The notes under the pieces: generated by a model | The model's input: the letters and a program-made list of their open reading frames with translations, nothing else | The model's database searches: none | What the model was told of the DNA's origin: nothing | Part shown: one piece after another, positions 12,401 through 25,000 of the stretch | Layout: each line of letters opens with the position of its first letter | Numbering within the stretch: the stretch's first letter is position 1 | Origin: Anaeramoeba flamelloides | Lineage: Eukaryota > Metamonada > Anaeramoebidae | Direction: 5' to 3' | Assembly (NCBI GenBank): GCA_027625915.1 | Contig: JANTQA010000029.1 | Coordinates: 3,038,001 to 3,102,000 of the forward strand | DNA: 64,000 bases | Translations under genes and position numbers: made by a program

Positions 12401-12566
12401 AGAAGGCCTTAGAAGGCCAATCAAAGAAGAAAGAATTAATCTGCCTTCAGATAATCACCACCATTGGAAGTATAGAATGCAATTGAATATTGAAGATTTA
12501 ATTCAAAATCATAAAGATTTTACAAATAAAGTTTCTCAAATGATCGATAAATCAGATAGATTTTAA
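9483..12566 (+). CDS. DPE2: 4-alpha-glucanotransferase, DPE2 type (GH77 with two CBM20)
   Basis: A 1027-residue single-exon protein. Two N-terminal starch-binding CBM20 modules lie at about 1-115 (LCVVGSWN..) and 155-265 (VYLMGSATKMG). The GH77 amylomaltase barrel follows (about 280-1010), with RIDH (nucleophile D582), AEDLG (acid/base E774) and TGTHDTEN (D825, transition-state stabiliser). The segment of about 190 residues between D582 and E774 is the insert typical of DPE2-type enzymes. DPE2 enzymes transfer glucose from maltose to glycogen-like or heteroglycan acceptors in the cytosol; no targeting signal is seen, in keeping with that. A Lys-rich then poly-Glu/Asp stretch (about 840-905, from a GAA array near 12102) interrupts the C-terminal barrel, making the protein slightly longer than plant DPE2. 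All catalytic residues are present, so it is probably active. Confidence 0.95.
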   Translation: MELHFITNHELTKEGNKLCVVGSWNHFSLENSTILTACKQKENQYEGILNIECQETSVSVEYRYVEIPDEQDLDKLEDQAIWEEDCHRKVHFKKGHQPPKLICYDNFTPRYKDEDFILQTSPFYQVFYSGKKAKESKRNENLQNEVLIGEINENEIKIRFSINAFCVPKGKQVYLMGSATKMGSMEYTKAVRMQPADYSQWKSEFLIKKSELPLTYKFVIKGQDENENENENENELWYDQKGVREFTMEMIKESNKLYYVNDYSQFQFHEEILKQRKLWRIAGVSVPIFSLRTRNSLGIGEFLDLKPFADWASKAHLKLIQILPVSDTNVFGENTEDYEKKWHDSYPYSSLSSIALNPIYITLDRLPLSEELKEEIEKNRNKFNQQIDVDYPEVISFKMKVLRKIFESLDKDEIYNQVKGFVKENESWLPAYALLRVLINEYKCFDRSQKVWDKYRKIDLETVLQLCSPKSERYLKVLFWYWVQYNLSIQLIEANKYLNSKDIIMMGDLPIGVDKCSSDVWLNPHLFRLHKNAGAPPDYFSMDGQNWLFPTYDWEEMAKDGYKWWKQRFHNMEKYMQVLRIDHILGFFRIWEVDPKQVKGMFGIFHKSLPFTREELKKLGIENPDEWSKPRIEKAILKKEFVNDYPKFLEEIENKPGFYKFKDKYVTQRDIKKQFPHLNKIKDEEKREHMTKLKNELLMIFSYFAFTKEGDKYHPRITIRFTRMYRELPFDLRMILREIHNKYYFRRHNKLWAKEGNQKLSRIMSVTKMLLVAEDLGMIPKCVPRVLKQLRIPCMNVERMPRKKKNFNNCEDYEYISYCTTGTHDTENLREWWVENFKWEKREIKEKLEKIEKIKKKVSNQQEQEKHLISLSSEEEEEEEEEEDPENEDDDPEDFSNQILEKMKLWNKKLDKNFENNKKRLRSEEFYHTNIGFKEEEIPKKFSTEMVKRTLTNFVNSKSMICVFPLQDLFALTEGLRRPIKEERINLPSDNHHHWKYRMQLNIEDLIQNHKDFTNKVSQMIDKSDRF

Positions 12567-13099
12567 TTCTAGTTTTTTGATTGAAGAATATTAACTATTC
12601 AGTACTATCATTTACTTGGAATTTTTTTTCCAAAAAACAAACCACAAATTATGAAAAAAAAAAATCAAATGTTCTAAAATATAAATTTTCTATAGTTTAT
12701 GAATTTAAGGCGATCAATATGATTTTTTTTTTTTTGTGATTTATTCCTTTTGATTTTATTGTTATTCTTTTTTTTTTTTTATATATTAATTTTTTTTACT
12801 TCGGGATATGTTAAATGGAGATGTACTAAAATGAATTCTTCAGATCCACCACAAATAATATCCTCTCATTTTGGTAAAGGCACTTACAATCCTTTATCTA
12901 AAGATTAAAATAAATCATTTTTACATCAATTTTATGTTTTTTTTTTTTGATATTTTAATTATTTATTCTTTTGTGAATACGTAATAGTTGTTACGAATGT
13001 AGTGGGAGTAGTATTTGTTGATAAAGTAATTATTAAAATTTACTAAATTATTAGTACTTGCATACTTAGAACTGACATTCATCAATAATTAATTGGATA

Positions 13100-13375
13100 A
13101 ATATCTTCTGATTCTAAACTTTGTTGAGGTCATAGCAGGTTAATATTTTTTTTTTCAAATATCAATTATTTTATATAAATGAACTTTGAAGAACAGATAA
13201 TTAATATTAAGAATATTAAAAATCAAATAATTGTTGGCATAATCCAGAAAAAAAACTAATAAATAAATAAATAGATTTTCTTTAAAAAGGGAAAAACTAA
13301 AAATCCTTAGGTACCTTATATTGATTTAAACAATTATGTTCATTTTGATCTCAAATTGAAGATCAAATAAAATCC
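13100..13375. repeat. Dispersed repeat, direct partner at 46375-46595
   Basis: Shares with 46375-46595 the ordered blocks TATCAATTATTTT, TGAACTTTGAAGAACA, an A/T core and TTCATTTTGATCT. The block at the distal end also recurs inverted at about 805-870. No coding capacity. Confidence 0.55.
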
Positions 13376-14084
13376 CAATAGAAATCAATATAATTACTCT
13401 ACAACTATATACACTTTTTCTATAACTTTTGAATAACAATTTTTTTTAATGAGTGACTTCGATCTTAAAATATATAAAAAAATTCCATATGAATAAGGTA
13501 GCAAAAAAAAAAAAATAGAAAAAAAAAAGCAAAAATGTAAAAAAATAATTTCAATTAATAAGTTTCTAATATAATTTTTTTTCTTCTAATACCTATTTAA
13601 ACATTTGAAAACATGTATTTAACTCCCTTCAATTGAACCCATATGTTGTAAAATGGTTTAATATGAATTAATAAAATTGAAAACATCTAGTTCTATGGAA
13701 TTAAATCCCTGATTTCATTATCATTTATTACTTTCTAAATAAGTTTATTTTCAATATAACCAAAATTTCAGAACAAAAAATTCTTGAAGCTAATTCGTTT
13801 ATTATTGTTAATCGTACAATGATTTTACAAACTACATAGTCAGTAATTTATATTTTTTTTCTTGGTAAAATATTTTAAATAAGTTAAAAAAATGGATCAA
13901 TTTTATTTTAATTGAACGTAGAGATATTTACTTTAAAAGATTATTATTAATTATTTTTATAATATTGTACAATTTAAATAAAATCAAAATATAGAAAAAA
14001 ATCACTTCTGATATATATTGTAAGTCCTATATTGTATAATATTAAAAAAAATCAAGCAGTATTGACTAATATACCCTATTTTTT

Positions 14085-14390
14085 AAATTCTGGAAAACCT
14101 AACGATGGTTTTCGTCAAGTAACTTAAAGCGGTGTCAAGCGCCTAGATTTTTTTAATTTTAAAAATTAAATAAAAAACCAAATGAAAGTGTCCGTAGAGG
14201 GCCTGTACTTTCTTTAATTTAAAATAATTGAGTAAAATCTTTGATTTTTCTCTATCCTTTTGAATTCTTGAAAACCTAAAAAGAGTTTCCGTAGAGTACC
14301 TAGCTTTACCAGAATTTAAAAGAAGGGTAAAAAATCTTTGATTTTACTCAATTCTTTTAAATTCTGGAAAATATAACGGTGTTTTTTTTT
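14085..14390. repeat. Nested-hairpin repeat (AACCTAACG family), copy 1
   Basis: Contains several modules of the form AATTGAGTAAAATC / GATTTTACTCAATT, which are complementary to each other. They are bordered by GGAAAACCTAA and by GTCAAGTGCC-like and CCTAG boxes. The same modules occur at 42440-42990 and 48355-48700. This copy is the most diverged by eye (AACGATGG at the start, AACGGTG at the end). No coding capacity. Confidence 0.7.
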
Positions 14391-16015
14391 ACATTTTGAA
14401 ATCAACCCAAAATTTTAATAATCTTAAAGTTTATTACAAAAATTAAAAAAAACCTAATATAAAATCAAAAAAAAAAAAATTTTTTTTCAATTTAAATCAA
14501 TAATGAATTCTTTAATAGTCAAAATAATTGATTCACTATTTCAAGACTTTATATAAATTTGAAATATTTTTAAAATATATATATATATCAAATAACCTCT
14601 TAACTAGAGGAAAAAAAAGTTTATTGTTTTAACAATCAAATTGAAAAAAATTATTAATACAACCTAGAAAATTGTATTTTTCAACTTAAATTAAAAAATA
14701 TCGAGAAAAAAAATTTTTTTGATCAAAGATCTTTTATTCTTCAATAAGGTTCATTATAAGTGAAGTTATCAAATTTTAAAAAATTAGCAAATGTAGAATT
14801 GTTTTTTTTTTAAAAATTTTGATCTAGCTCTTGTGTTATGTTTCTAAGTGGTTGATAAGTTGGATTTTCAAGTAGAAGAAAAAATAAAAATCACAAAAAT
14901 GACTAAATAATCACTCTTTTAAAAAAAAAATTCTAATTTTCTGCTAAAATTTTAAAGTATCTTAAAAAATATAAACGAATTGCATTTATGGAGTATCTAA
15001 AGAATTCCTTTCGAATACTCGTCCTGAAAATTCGACAATATTTTAGTTTCGTTTTCTATATTCTGACATTGCACGAATTCTTAACCTATTTAGTTACTCG
15101 GAGAGAAAATACTTTTGATGTTTTTATCGTATTTGATTTATTTACAAAAATTGTTCTATATAAGCTTGATACATGTTTATTGGAAATTCTAAAAAGTTAT
15201 TAAATCTAAAGTTAGAAAGAAAACAAGCACTCACCAAATTTCTTATCCAGAGAGTCCTAAAATTTTCAAAGAGATCATTTTGATAATCTACAATTTTGAA
15301 AAAATATCAAATAGTAAATCAACATCTTTCATTTGGTTAAATAAAAAAAAATTGTTTATGTTGAAAACGAATACTCTATGTTGAAAAAGATTTTTTTTAC
15401 AATGAATTTATACTTGAATAGGAAATACTTTCAAATACAATCCATTCAGACTTGGTAAAATCTGTGTTTCATATTAACTGCCAGATTTCTTATTTGCAGA
15501 ATCCCAGATATTGAAGGATCAAAGAAACAATAATAAATACAAAGAAAATATGAAATTTTTTTTTTATATATTCTGATTCTTAACATTGAAATGCAGTTTT
15601 TTTTGTGAAAAATTATTGTTAATATTTTTCCGAATATAAGGACCATTTTTATTAGAGAAAATAGACATATTATAATACTTAACGAATCAAATTTTTTAGA
15701 GACACACGAACCATTGTATACTAATGTGAATTACCCCTGATAACCGATATACTTTAATACTAAGCTTCTCATTGTTAGATGCTAATCCCTTAAATATCAA
15801 TAAATCGAAGGAAAATAAAAAGTTTGAATTCATTTTATGAAATACTTACTATGAAGAGGTGTAGGTACAAATATTTAGTAGAAATGAAAATGATGAAATT
15901 TCCTCTTTTGTTTTAGAATAGATTTTAAAAAACGTAACAAATTGAGTGTTTCTGATTTCAAAACCATTTTTATTTTTTTAAACTTTATTATTATTTAAAA
16001 AATTGTTTATCATTC

Positions 16016-19000
16016 ATGGAATCAATTTTTGAAACAATTGACACTTCTGGGTATACATTGGATGGGCTATTTAGCTATTTATCCGAGGAATTTCAAAAAT
16101 ATGAACAAGATCAAATCCTTTGGGAAAAAGAAAAAACAAGATTAATAAAAAAAGTCTCCATGCTTGAAGGAGAAATTAAAGGAACAACACAAACTGAAGT
16201 CGATCTTGAAAAAAGATTTCAGTTTATTCAAAAATCGCTTTCCGATCCAAAGTAAGGCTTTTTTTTAATTTTATTAGCTGTTTTTTTTTTCCTTTTTTTT
16301 TTTTTTCACGGACCGTCAATCTATCGAGTTCTTTAGTTACCTTTTAAATAAAAAAAGATTCCAAATTTTCCATTAACCAACATTCAAAAAACGATCTTCT
16401 TTTCTTTTTTATCCTTTTTCTTTTTTCCTTTTATTTATCTTTTTTTTGAAAACAAAGAACGAACAAAACCAATGAAACCGAGAATAAAAACCTCGAGTTG
16501 ATCCAAAATAATCAAGAAGGTAATAATCTTGTCCCTTCAATATAACACAACGATCTTTCTCCAAATTGTTTTTTTTTTCATTTTTTTTTAATACAATTTT
16601 TGTTATTTATTTTTAAACCCATTTTTAATGTTTATTTACAAAAAACAATACCGTTCTCAAAAAATAATCATAATAGAAGAAAAAACATATGAGTCAAAAG
16701 GAAAAGAAATTATAAAAAAGTAATACCACTTTTCTTTACATTTTTCTTTTTATTCAAATTCATTCAAATTCGTTTATTTTTTTTTAATACTTTTACTTCT
16801 TTTGTTGAATTTTTTAATTGAAACAAAGTTATCTTGAGGAAATGGAACAAAAAGAAAATTTATTATTCCAAATTATAAATGAACCAATTAAATCTGGACC
16901 AACAATTAAATTACCCGAGAATAAAAATTCCAAATTATTAAAAAAAAAAGAAATCGAAAAAGAAAAAGAAAAAAAAGATGAAAATGAAAAAGAAATAGAA
17001 AAAGAGTTACAACAACTTTTTGGAAAGAAAGAAAAAGAAAATAACATCCAATTTACTGATTTATTTTCTCAGGATTTCCAAATTGGAAAACTCAAAAAAA
17101 TTGAATTCTTAGAAGCAATTAGACAATTGAAAACAGAAAAAAATAATATTAATCAACCAAACAATCAAAAAACAAAAAAAGAGGGAAATTATAAAAATAA
17201 TGCCAACGACAATCAAGAGAAAAATATGAAACAAGCAATATTTGATTTAAAAATAATGAAAACATCCCGAAATTCTTTAGTAAAATTATCATTTTTTTTT
17301 TTTCTTTTATTTCTATTAATATTAATTCTAATTTTCATCTTTAATAATTTAAGATTTATGAGATTTTAGCAATCTAAGTTCTTTTGTTGCACGAATGAAA
17401 ATATCTTCCCTGGTTTTCTTTGATATTCTAAGAAAGAAAAAGGGCACAAATCAAAAATAGAAACAAAAATAATAAACAAATAAACCTATTAAAAGAATTG
17501 AATAAAACATCAAATTAAAGAAACGATTGTTTTGATTTGAAAGATCTCTGAATCAAATAAAGCCATTTTAAAAAAAGTTTTGAATAAAGTCCTGAAAACA
17601 GGTCTATTGAAGTTAATCAACTGCCTTAGAGATTTTTTTGAAGACTTTTTGTTCACATTTTTTTGAAATGAATTTAATTAAAAAAAAGTGTATTATTTGG
17701 AAATAAATACTCCTTAGAAAATTAAATAAATTATTACTCTCGGCTTATTAACAATTCAATACAATTAAATTGGTTTCAGAAAAGTTATGATTATTTTTAT
17801 ACTGATAAATTCAAAAACATGTAAAAGAATTATTAATTCAATTCCCATTTTTTAAATTTGTTAACTGTGCCTTCAAAGCATTTCATTTCAAAAAATATTT
17901 CCAAATGCAACTAATTTTCCAAAAGCATTCTTTTTTCATCTTTAGCCAAAGCTGAGTTAAAAAAATTCAAAAAATGGATCTGGAAGTAAAAAATTTATTT
18001 ACATTTTTTAGAATTAAGCAGTAGAAACAAAATTTCTGAAAAGGAAAATTAGAATTTCATTTGACAAGATTATTTTTACTTTTTCTATTTTTCTTTTTAC
18101 ACAAGTACAAAAAAACACAAATTTATCAAAAAAACTTTGAAAATTAAAATATAATTTTTTACATCATGTGTAGTTTCTACAAAACCAAAAAAAAAAAAAA
18201 AAAAAAAAAGGTTCCATTGAATATATCTAGAAAAAAATTTCGACATTTTTTTGGAATTATTTCTTAATGAGGCTGCACTAGAACTAAAAAAAATGATGTG
18301 CATAAAATTCATTAATCTCACCCACCTGAGTGAACATCGATCAGAAAGGAATCCACAATTTTCAATTTGAAAACATTATTTATTACCTTTTGCACTTTGA
18401 GTTTCTAAAAATGGACAAAGAATTGAAAGTTTTTAACAAATAATAAAAATAATAATAAAAAAACAAGGAATTTCTTGTTTCCCAAAAAAATGAAAAATAA
18501 ATTAACAAGTCATTTTCCGTTCGTAAAAAATGACAAGCTAAACAGTTAAAAATAATTAACAAATAAAAGATCTAAAAATCAATAATTCCAATAACATATT
18601 ATTAAAATCAAAATACACTTTATCCCTTCACTCAAAAATTCTAAAAAAACACAGAAGAAAAAATTATGAAGGTTTCAAAGGGGTGAAAATTCGTTTTTAC
18701 TGTCTTAGTAATAAAGAATTTTTCCAAGATCTTTTATATACAAGGAATTCAAAAAAGCCTTAAAATGATTCAAAATTGTTAACAAAATACGAAAAGTTGG
18801 TTGGTGTTCATTATTTGAATAGAATAGGAATTGTTTTTGAATACCAAAAGTTTGAATAGGCGATGTTGGGATTCAAAGGCTTGAAAGCAATTGGTTGGAT
18901 ATGCATTTTTTGTATTGTGAAGGTTTGTAAAGTAATTGTGAATGCTAAAGTGTGATCAGAAACCCGATTTCCTAATAAAAACTATCCAAAATCAAAAAGA

Positions 19001-22000
19001 GTTTGAAAATAAATAATGGAAAAAAAAAATAATAAAAAACAAGAAAAAAAAATTGCCTTCATATTGAAGTTTAGAAAGAATTGGCGTGTTAGGGTCTTTG
19101 CAGCCCATTGGTGTGAATTTTATTGGATTGTGAAATAAAAAAAAAAACAAAAGTAAATTGTGTCAAAATGGAAAAAAAAATTTCAAGTTTTTTCATCTAA
19201 TTCCTCAAGACCTTGGGATTTGTAATAGTGAAAGAAACGGTTTTTGAGAAGAATTAATTCAAAATTGGATTTTTTGTCATTTTCTTTTTGTTTTTGTCTC
19301 AAAATTTTTAAAAAAAATTCCATTTTTCACAACTTTGATATCTAGAATAAAATAGGATACCTTTAATCTCCACTAAATAGATGAAAAACTCAAATTATCA
19401 TGTAGAAAAACAAAGTTAAAGGGTACCCTATTTTATTCTAGATACTTTTTTCCCCAAAAACAATTTCCCAAACATTTCTTTTCATTTTGCTATAGAGAAT
19501 TTCAAAATTTTCAAAATCCTCTCATATTCTCAAAAAATCTCATTTTTTTCAGATCCAAATTATCGAAAATATTTATTGTTAAACAAACAATACCAAAGTC
19601 ACGCATTGTAATCATTTAGTTAATGAATAAAAACATAGAGTTGGATACAAGAAGCTTCATTAAGAAAAAAAGAAATAAAAACCAATTCAAAATTTATTAA
19701 AAGTTACCAATTTAGTCACATAAAAATTCTCTCTTTGACAGACGAAGTGTTTTCTAATACTTGATCTTTTATTAATAAAATAAATGCAACTAAAAATTTT
19801 TGGCACGCCGAAATTCAATGATTTTGAAAAAAAAATCTTACTATTTTTTATTATTGTGAAAGAAGTGTAGATTCCACTATAGTTATCCTTTGACTTTAAA
19901 TTTCTGAAAGGAAATTTAAGCGTAAAATCATAGATTTTATGATTATTAATTAACGAAAATAATTTTAAACTATCTTTGTTTTGGAATTAATTCATTAAAG
20001 TTTAATTCTTTTAATTTATTTTGAAATGTTAATCTATCAAAAAACAAAAAAATTATTAAATAAATTCCTGTGAAATACTAAATTAAAACCATTCAATAAG
20101 TTAAATGTTAACAACTGGTAATATCATTTACAATACCCACAAAACGAAAAATAAAAAATTATCAATAAAAATAAAACAAGGATGTGTAAAAATTTTGGAG
20201 AAGAGCGTAACATAAAAATTGTATTGGATTTATTGTTAAGGGTTAGATGAAACTTCATCTCATCTGTTAAAGAGAGAATTTTGAAGTGATTAAATTTGAG
20301 ACTTCTAATTCAAAGAGTGACTAAGATAGATACAGTCATCAGAAGTATTTGAATCTTAATTTAGTTTTCTAAAAAAAAAAAGAAAATAAAGAATAAAAAA
20401 TGAAGAAGTGGGGAAAAAATGATAGACAGTTTAAATGATAGAGAGTAAAGAGTGATGAGTGGGAAAAAAATAAAGAGTGGTTTAAAATAAGTGTGGTAAG
20501 AGATCTGAAGTTTTCTGGTTTAAATGAATTTACTGGTAGGTTTTATTTTGTCTTGAGCCCCCTTTTTCCTAATTGCGTGTTGAGTCAAAAAATTGTATTG
20601 CTAAATTTGTTGAAATCACATTTACAATTATTAACCGATCAAATAGTTTGAAAAACAACCAGTTAATTTTTTTGGGGTTTTTCTATTTAAAAGAATACAA
20701 CTTTAACCTTCTATCAATCATTTTGAAAAAAAAAATCATATTGAATTTAACAAAATGGATTACATAATTCAAAAAATTAAATGAAAATAAAAAACTAAAA
20801 GACCAAAAATAATATTCATAATTTAAAACAATCAAAATTATTTCCAAAATGAATGAAATTGTAGAATTGTTATTCTTTTAACTGTTTTAATGGTGTCAAA
20901 ATTTTTGGAATTTTATTGGATTGATTGTTAAGGATTTTAGTATTAAAAAACACTTTGTCTAATATGTTAAATAGAGAATTTTGAAGTGGCTAAATTTGTA
21001 ACCTCTAATTCAAAGAGTGATCTAAAATAGACACAGTCATTAGAAGAATTTTAAACTTGATTTAGTTTTCTAAAATAAGATTAAAAAAAATAAGAAAGAA
21101 TCTTATGAAGAAGAAAAAAAAAATGAAGAATAAAAAATAAAGAATTTCAAAATAGATAAGAAAAATGGATAAAAAAAAGTTTAGAGTTATTGGGATCGAG
21201 ATCGAGATGAATTCAAGTTATTATATAATCAAAAAATCATTTGGTTTCAATACCTTTTCCACTTAGGACATATTGAATCATATTGACCAGGAAATATTCT
21301 TTGGTAATGTCATAAATTTCTTTTATCTTCATTTTCCTCAACAACTCATCTGTATTTTGATTATAGACAATATTAAAATCATAATCTTTGATTTTTTTTC
21401 TTTGAGTTCTTTTTTCGATTTTTTTCATATCTTTTACATCCCTATTTGAAGTGGTCTACATCATCAAATTGGTTTTGTTACAGTCTGGTCATATTTTGGA
21501 ATCCACTCCTTTTTCCCATCTGTAAAATTTGAATTTTGATTTAGAGAAACATTTAATTCAAAATAACTCATTAATTGTTTTTTAAAAGTAACACCTTTTT
21601 TTTGTATCATTTTTAAAAAAATTAAAATTGGCAAATTCAATAAATCAGAATACATTTCATCAATAATATATTTATTCGACCAATTAATTTTAAAATTAAT
21701 AAAAAATAAATAATCATAAACATTTTTATAATTTTGAAATCTATCAACCTTTCTAATTCTTTAAATTTTTGTTCTTGAAATATTAATTTAATATTATATA
21801 ACCTTAATAATATACATCCATAATAAAAATCAAATTAGACCAAACAAAGTGAAATTGAATTTGAGGAATTTAAAAGATGGAAGGAATATACAACTCCGAT
21901 GGGACATTTTGATGGTGTAAGAAGTGTTAGTTGGCATTCCGAAAAACCAATTCTCTTAAGTGGTGGCGAAGATTGTACTGTGAAGCTCTGGGTGTTAAAT

Positions 22001-25000
22001 AAATTCCAAAGAGAGAATCACCAAGAATATTCAAATAATAAACGATCAAAAAAATTTACAAATAGACAAATTTCAAAATCTTCTATCAAAAGAAACCTTA
22101 ATTCAGATGGTGCACTTCATCCAATTACAACATTTAGAGGTCACACAGGACCAGTTTTTAAAGTGCTTATGGATTCTGAAAGACGAATATGTTTCAGTGC
22201 TGGTGCCGACGGGCTGATTAGGATATGGAATCTTCCTAATCTTGATTTGGATCTTGAACAACTTTATGAACAATTTCCAAAAAGTCAACTGAGCCTAAAT
22301 GAAAAGCAAATTAGCTCAGATATCGGGCATGATGATGCCATTTGGGATCTTGATCTTAATTCAAATTTAAATAAATTATTATCTGCTTCTGCGGATGCTA
22401 CTATTAAGCTTTGGGACATGGAAAAAGATTTTATTAATCAACAAGATTATTTATTCCCTAATTTGTCTGGTTTTGGTAAATTTTTTTTTTTTTTTTTTTT
22501 TTTTTGGAAATTAAAATTTACTAAATTCCAATGATATTTAATTTTGAGTTTTTATTTAAAGTCAAAATTTCTAATTTGATGTTTCAGAAAACTTATTTTA
22601 GTTTTTTTATAAAAACATTTAATGTTTCTTTATTAAAAAGAGAAAGAAGAACTTTCGAATTTTTTTAAACAATTATTTAGTGAAACCAAAACTGTTATTT
22701 CGGTGAACAATTTGTTTATTCATTTATTTTTCAAGGTAAATGATATTTAGTACTTTAATAATCTGATAAATTTTATTTGTTATATTTTCCAAAATTAATT
22801 TGGAAATAAATTTTTAAGTCATTATTCACTGAATAAAGTAAATTTACTTAAAATTTATAAAAAATTTTTATTTATGGAAAACTTTTATTTTATTTTTAAA
22901 TACATATGAAAAGGTGGTTTGTATAATAGTAATATGTTTCTTAAGGGAGGTAAGTTCATTTTAGAAATTTTGAGTGCCACCGTTTATATGATACTGAATC
23001 ATTCAAATCATTTTTTAAACAAAATACATTAATATTTTAATAAATATGAGAGTTGAATATATCCTAGTATAATATATTTACATATACCAATTTAAAAAAT
23101 GTAAATCAAAAAAATGAAAAATTTGATCAAGAAATAATAAATAAAAATCATTTATTTATTGATCTTATCTGTAAAATTTGATACGATTACTTCTTCTTTG
23201 GTTTTATTTTTCATTCTGAAGGGGAAAACTTTTTATTGGAAAATTTTTGATTAATAAATTACTTGGATATTTCAAAGAATTTCTAAAATGAATTTAAAAA
23301 TCCTATGGTAATTTAATTCTGGTTTGATTAAAGAAAATAGGATATTTTTAGAATTCTTCTTCTTCAGAAATAAAGATTTATTGGATGTGTTTGTTTGATT
23401 TGATAATTATTTATTTTCGATCAAATTGAAAACTAAAAATAATTCTGAATTCTGGTTTCAATTTTTTCTCAATTTCTCTTTTTCTTTGGGTCCAATCTTT
23501 TGTCACTGTTTTTTTGATTCCAAGAATTCACTCTTTTTATTTTAATTTTTGAAACATAAAGATTGGTTTTGGTCTGGTTTGATAAAAATATTTTTAGAAA
23601 AAGAATTTTGATAGCAAATTTGTAAAAAAAAGTTTTAGTAAAAGAATAATAAATAGTAAAGGGGCGAAAATTCCAATGTAATCTCTTAGTTGGATTCTTG
23701 TAAAAATTAAGAAGAAAAAGAAAAAACCAATCTTTGAAAATATAATTTGGTTAGAATTTTTTTTTTTTCATTCTTGATTTCAACAAATTTATCTGTAAGG
23801 TTAACCTTTCGTGTTTGTTCTTCTAAAAGATAAGATTTATTTCAAATATACGCCTACTCGGGTCTGTTTTTTTGGTTTTATTCTATGATTAATTTCAAAC
23901 ATTCATATAAACACATTTCTAGATCCAAAACCTAATTTAATAAAAACTCAAAAATTTTATAAAATCAAAAAAACATGTTCAAAAAATTGAAAAATTAAAG
24001 ATTCAACTCTGATTTACTTTGGGTTCTTTTTATTTTCACGAATAGAGCAAAGAATGGTATTTTGTGTTTCTAGAGTTTCAATATCCCTTGGCACTCAAAA
24101 AATGTTTTTTCAGCAAGGTTGTTGCAATTAAAATTTTTCAAAATGGTAAAATGTGCCGACTTCCTTACATAATTTTTTAGAGATTTCTATTTTTATTATT
24201 TAATATTTCTGATTTTTCATTTTTGATTAAAAGCTACATATTTATATAGATTGAAATTACTATTTTACAATTAAAGCTATTTCAAGAATCAAAAAAAGCT
24301 TGATACACAACACCCATAAACTTATTTAAAACACCTCAATTTTTTTTTGAAATAATTCAAAGAATTGCCAAAAATGTCAAATAAATTTCTTTGAGTAAAA
24401 ACTTAAAGGCGTAAAAATTGAATAGATTGATAATTAAAGAATTTTTTGTAAAATTTTTTAATTAATTTTTCAAAACTAAATACTTGTAATTTTTTTAAAG
24501 ATCACATTTATTTTTATTGAATATTAGTTTTTTAAAAAATATATCCTTTAAAAAACCAAAAATATTCATTTTTATAAACTTGAATGATCAGTTTAATTAT
24601 TCAGTAAAGTTTAATCTTTGATAAAATAATTACTCAACAACTCTTGTGAGAAAAAAAAAAAAAACATTATTGAATAATCTCTTAATAAAATTTTTTGTAT
24701 CAAAAAAATTTTTTTTTCGTTTATAGAGGGTTATTTTAAATTTTTTAGCCCAAGCTATTTCCAAAAAAGTGGGTGAAATTGATTTAAAAATATTTTGATT
24801 AAACTCAATCATCGTAATATTATTCAAATATCCAAAATCATTAACCATCATTTATTGATTCTTGATAATAATTCATTTTGTTTCTTGGTATTGTATTACA
24901 ATAATAAAGATATGAAAGTTTCTAATATCAATTTATATGCTATTTATTTTTTTTAAAATCAAAACTTTTTCTTTGTGAAATTAAAAGTAAATAATTTTTG

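Larger units (their letters stand above)
12567..16015. other. Intergenic region with repeats
   Basis: A 3.4 kb spacer between the glucanotransferase and striatin genes. It contains a copy of the 46375-46595 repeat (13100-13375), a member of the nested-hairpin family (14085-14390) and two unconvincing small frames (14988-15203 + and 15446-15646 -). The first of these has a slightly higher GC content and could be a gene remnant. Nothing else is supported. Confidence 0.6.
17280..21838 (+). other. Giant intron 4 of the striatin gene (4559 bp)
   Basis: It starts with GTAAAA after ..TCTTTA at 17279 and ends AATTAG before 21839; phase 0 on both sides. After the donor the sense strand is T-rich (T runs at 17290-17300), as in the shorter introns. 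It contains a hairpin (19339-19444), a pair of direct repeats (about 20160-20400 and 20850-21120), a purine-rich stretch at 21060-21180 and an antisense gene remnant (21237-21835). It has no sense-strand exon that I can support, although an extra small exon cannot be excluded. Confidence 0.75.

Noticed and set aside
20160-21120. LTR-type element from the direct repeat pair
   Set aside because: The repeats are diverged, the 500 bp interior has no coding content, and no primer-binding or TG..CA ends are visible.
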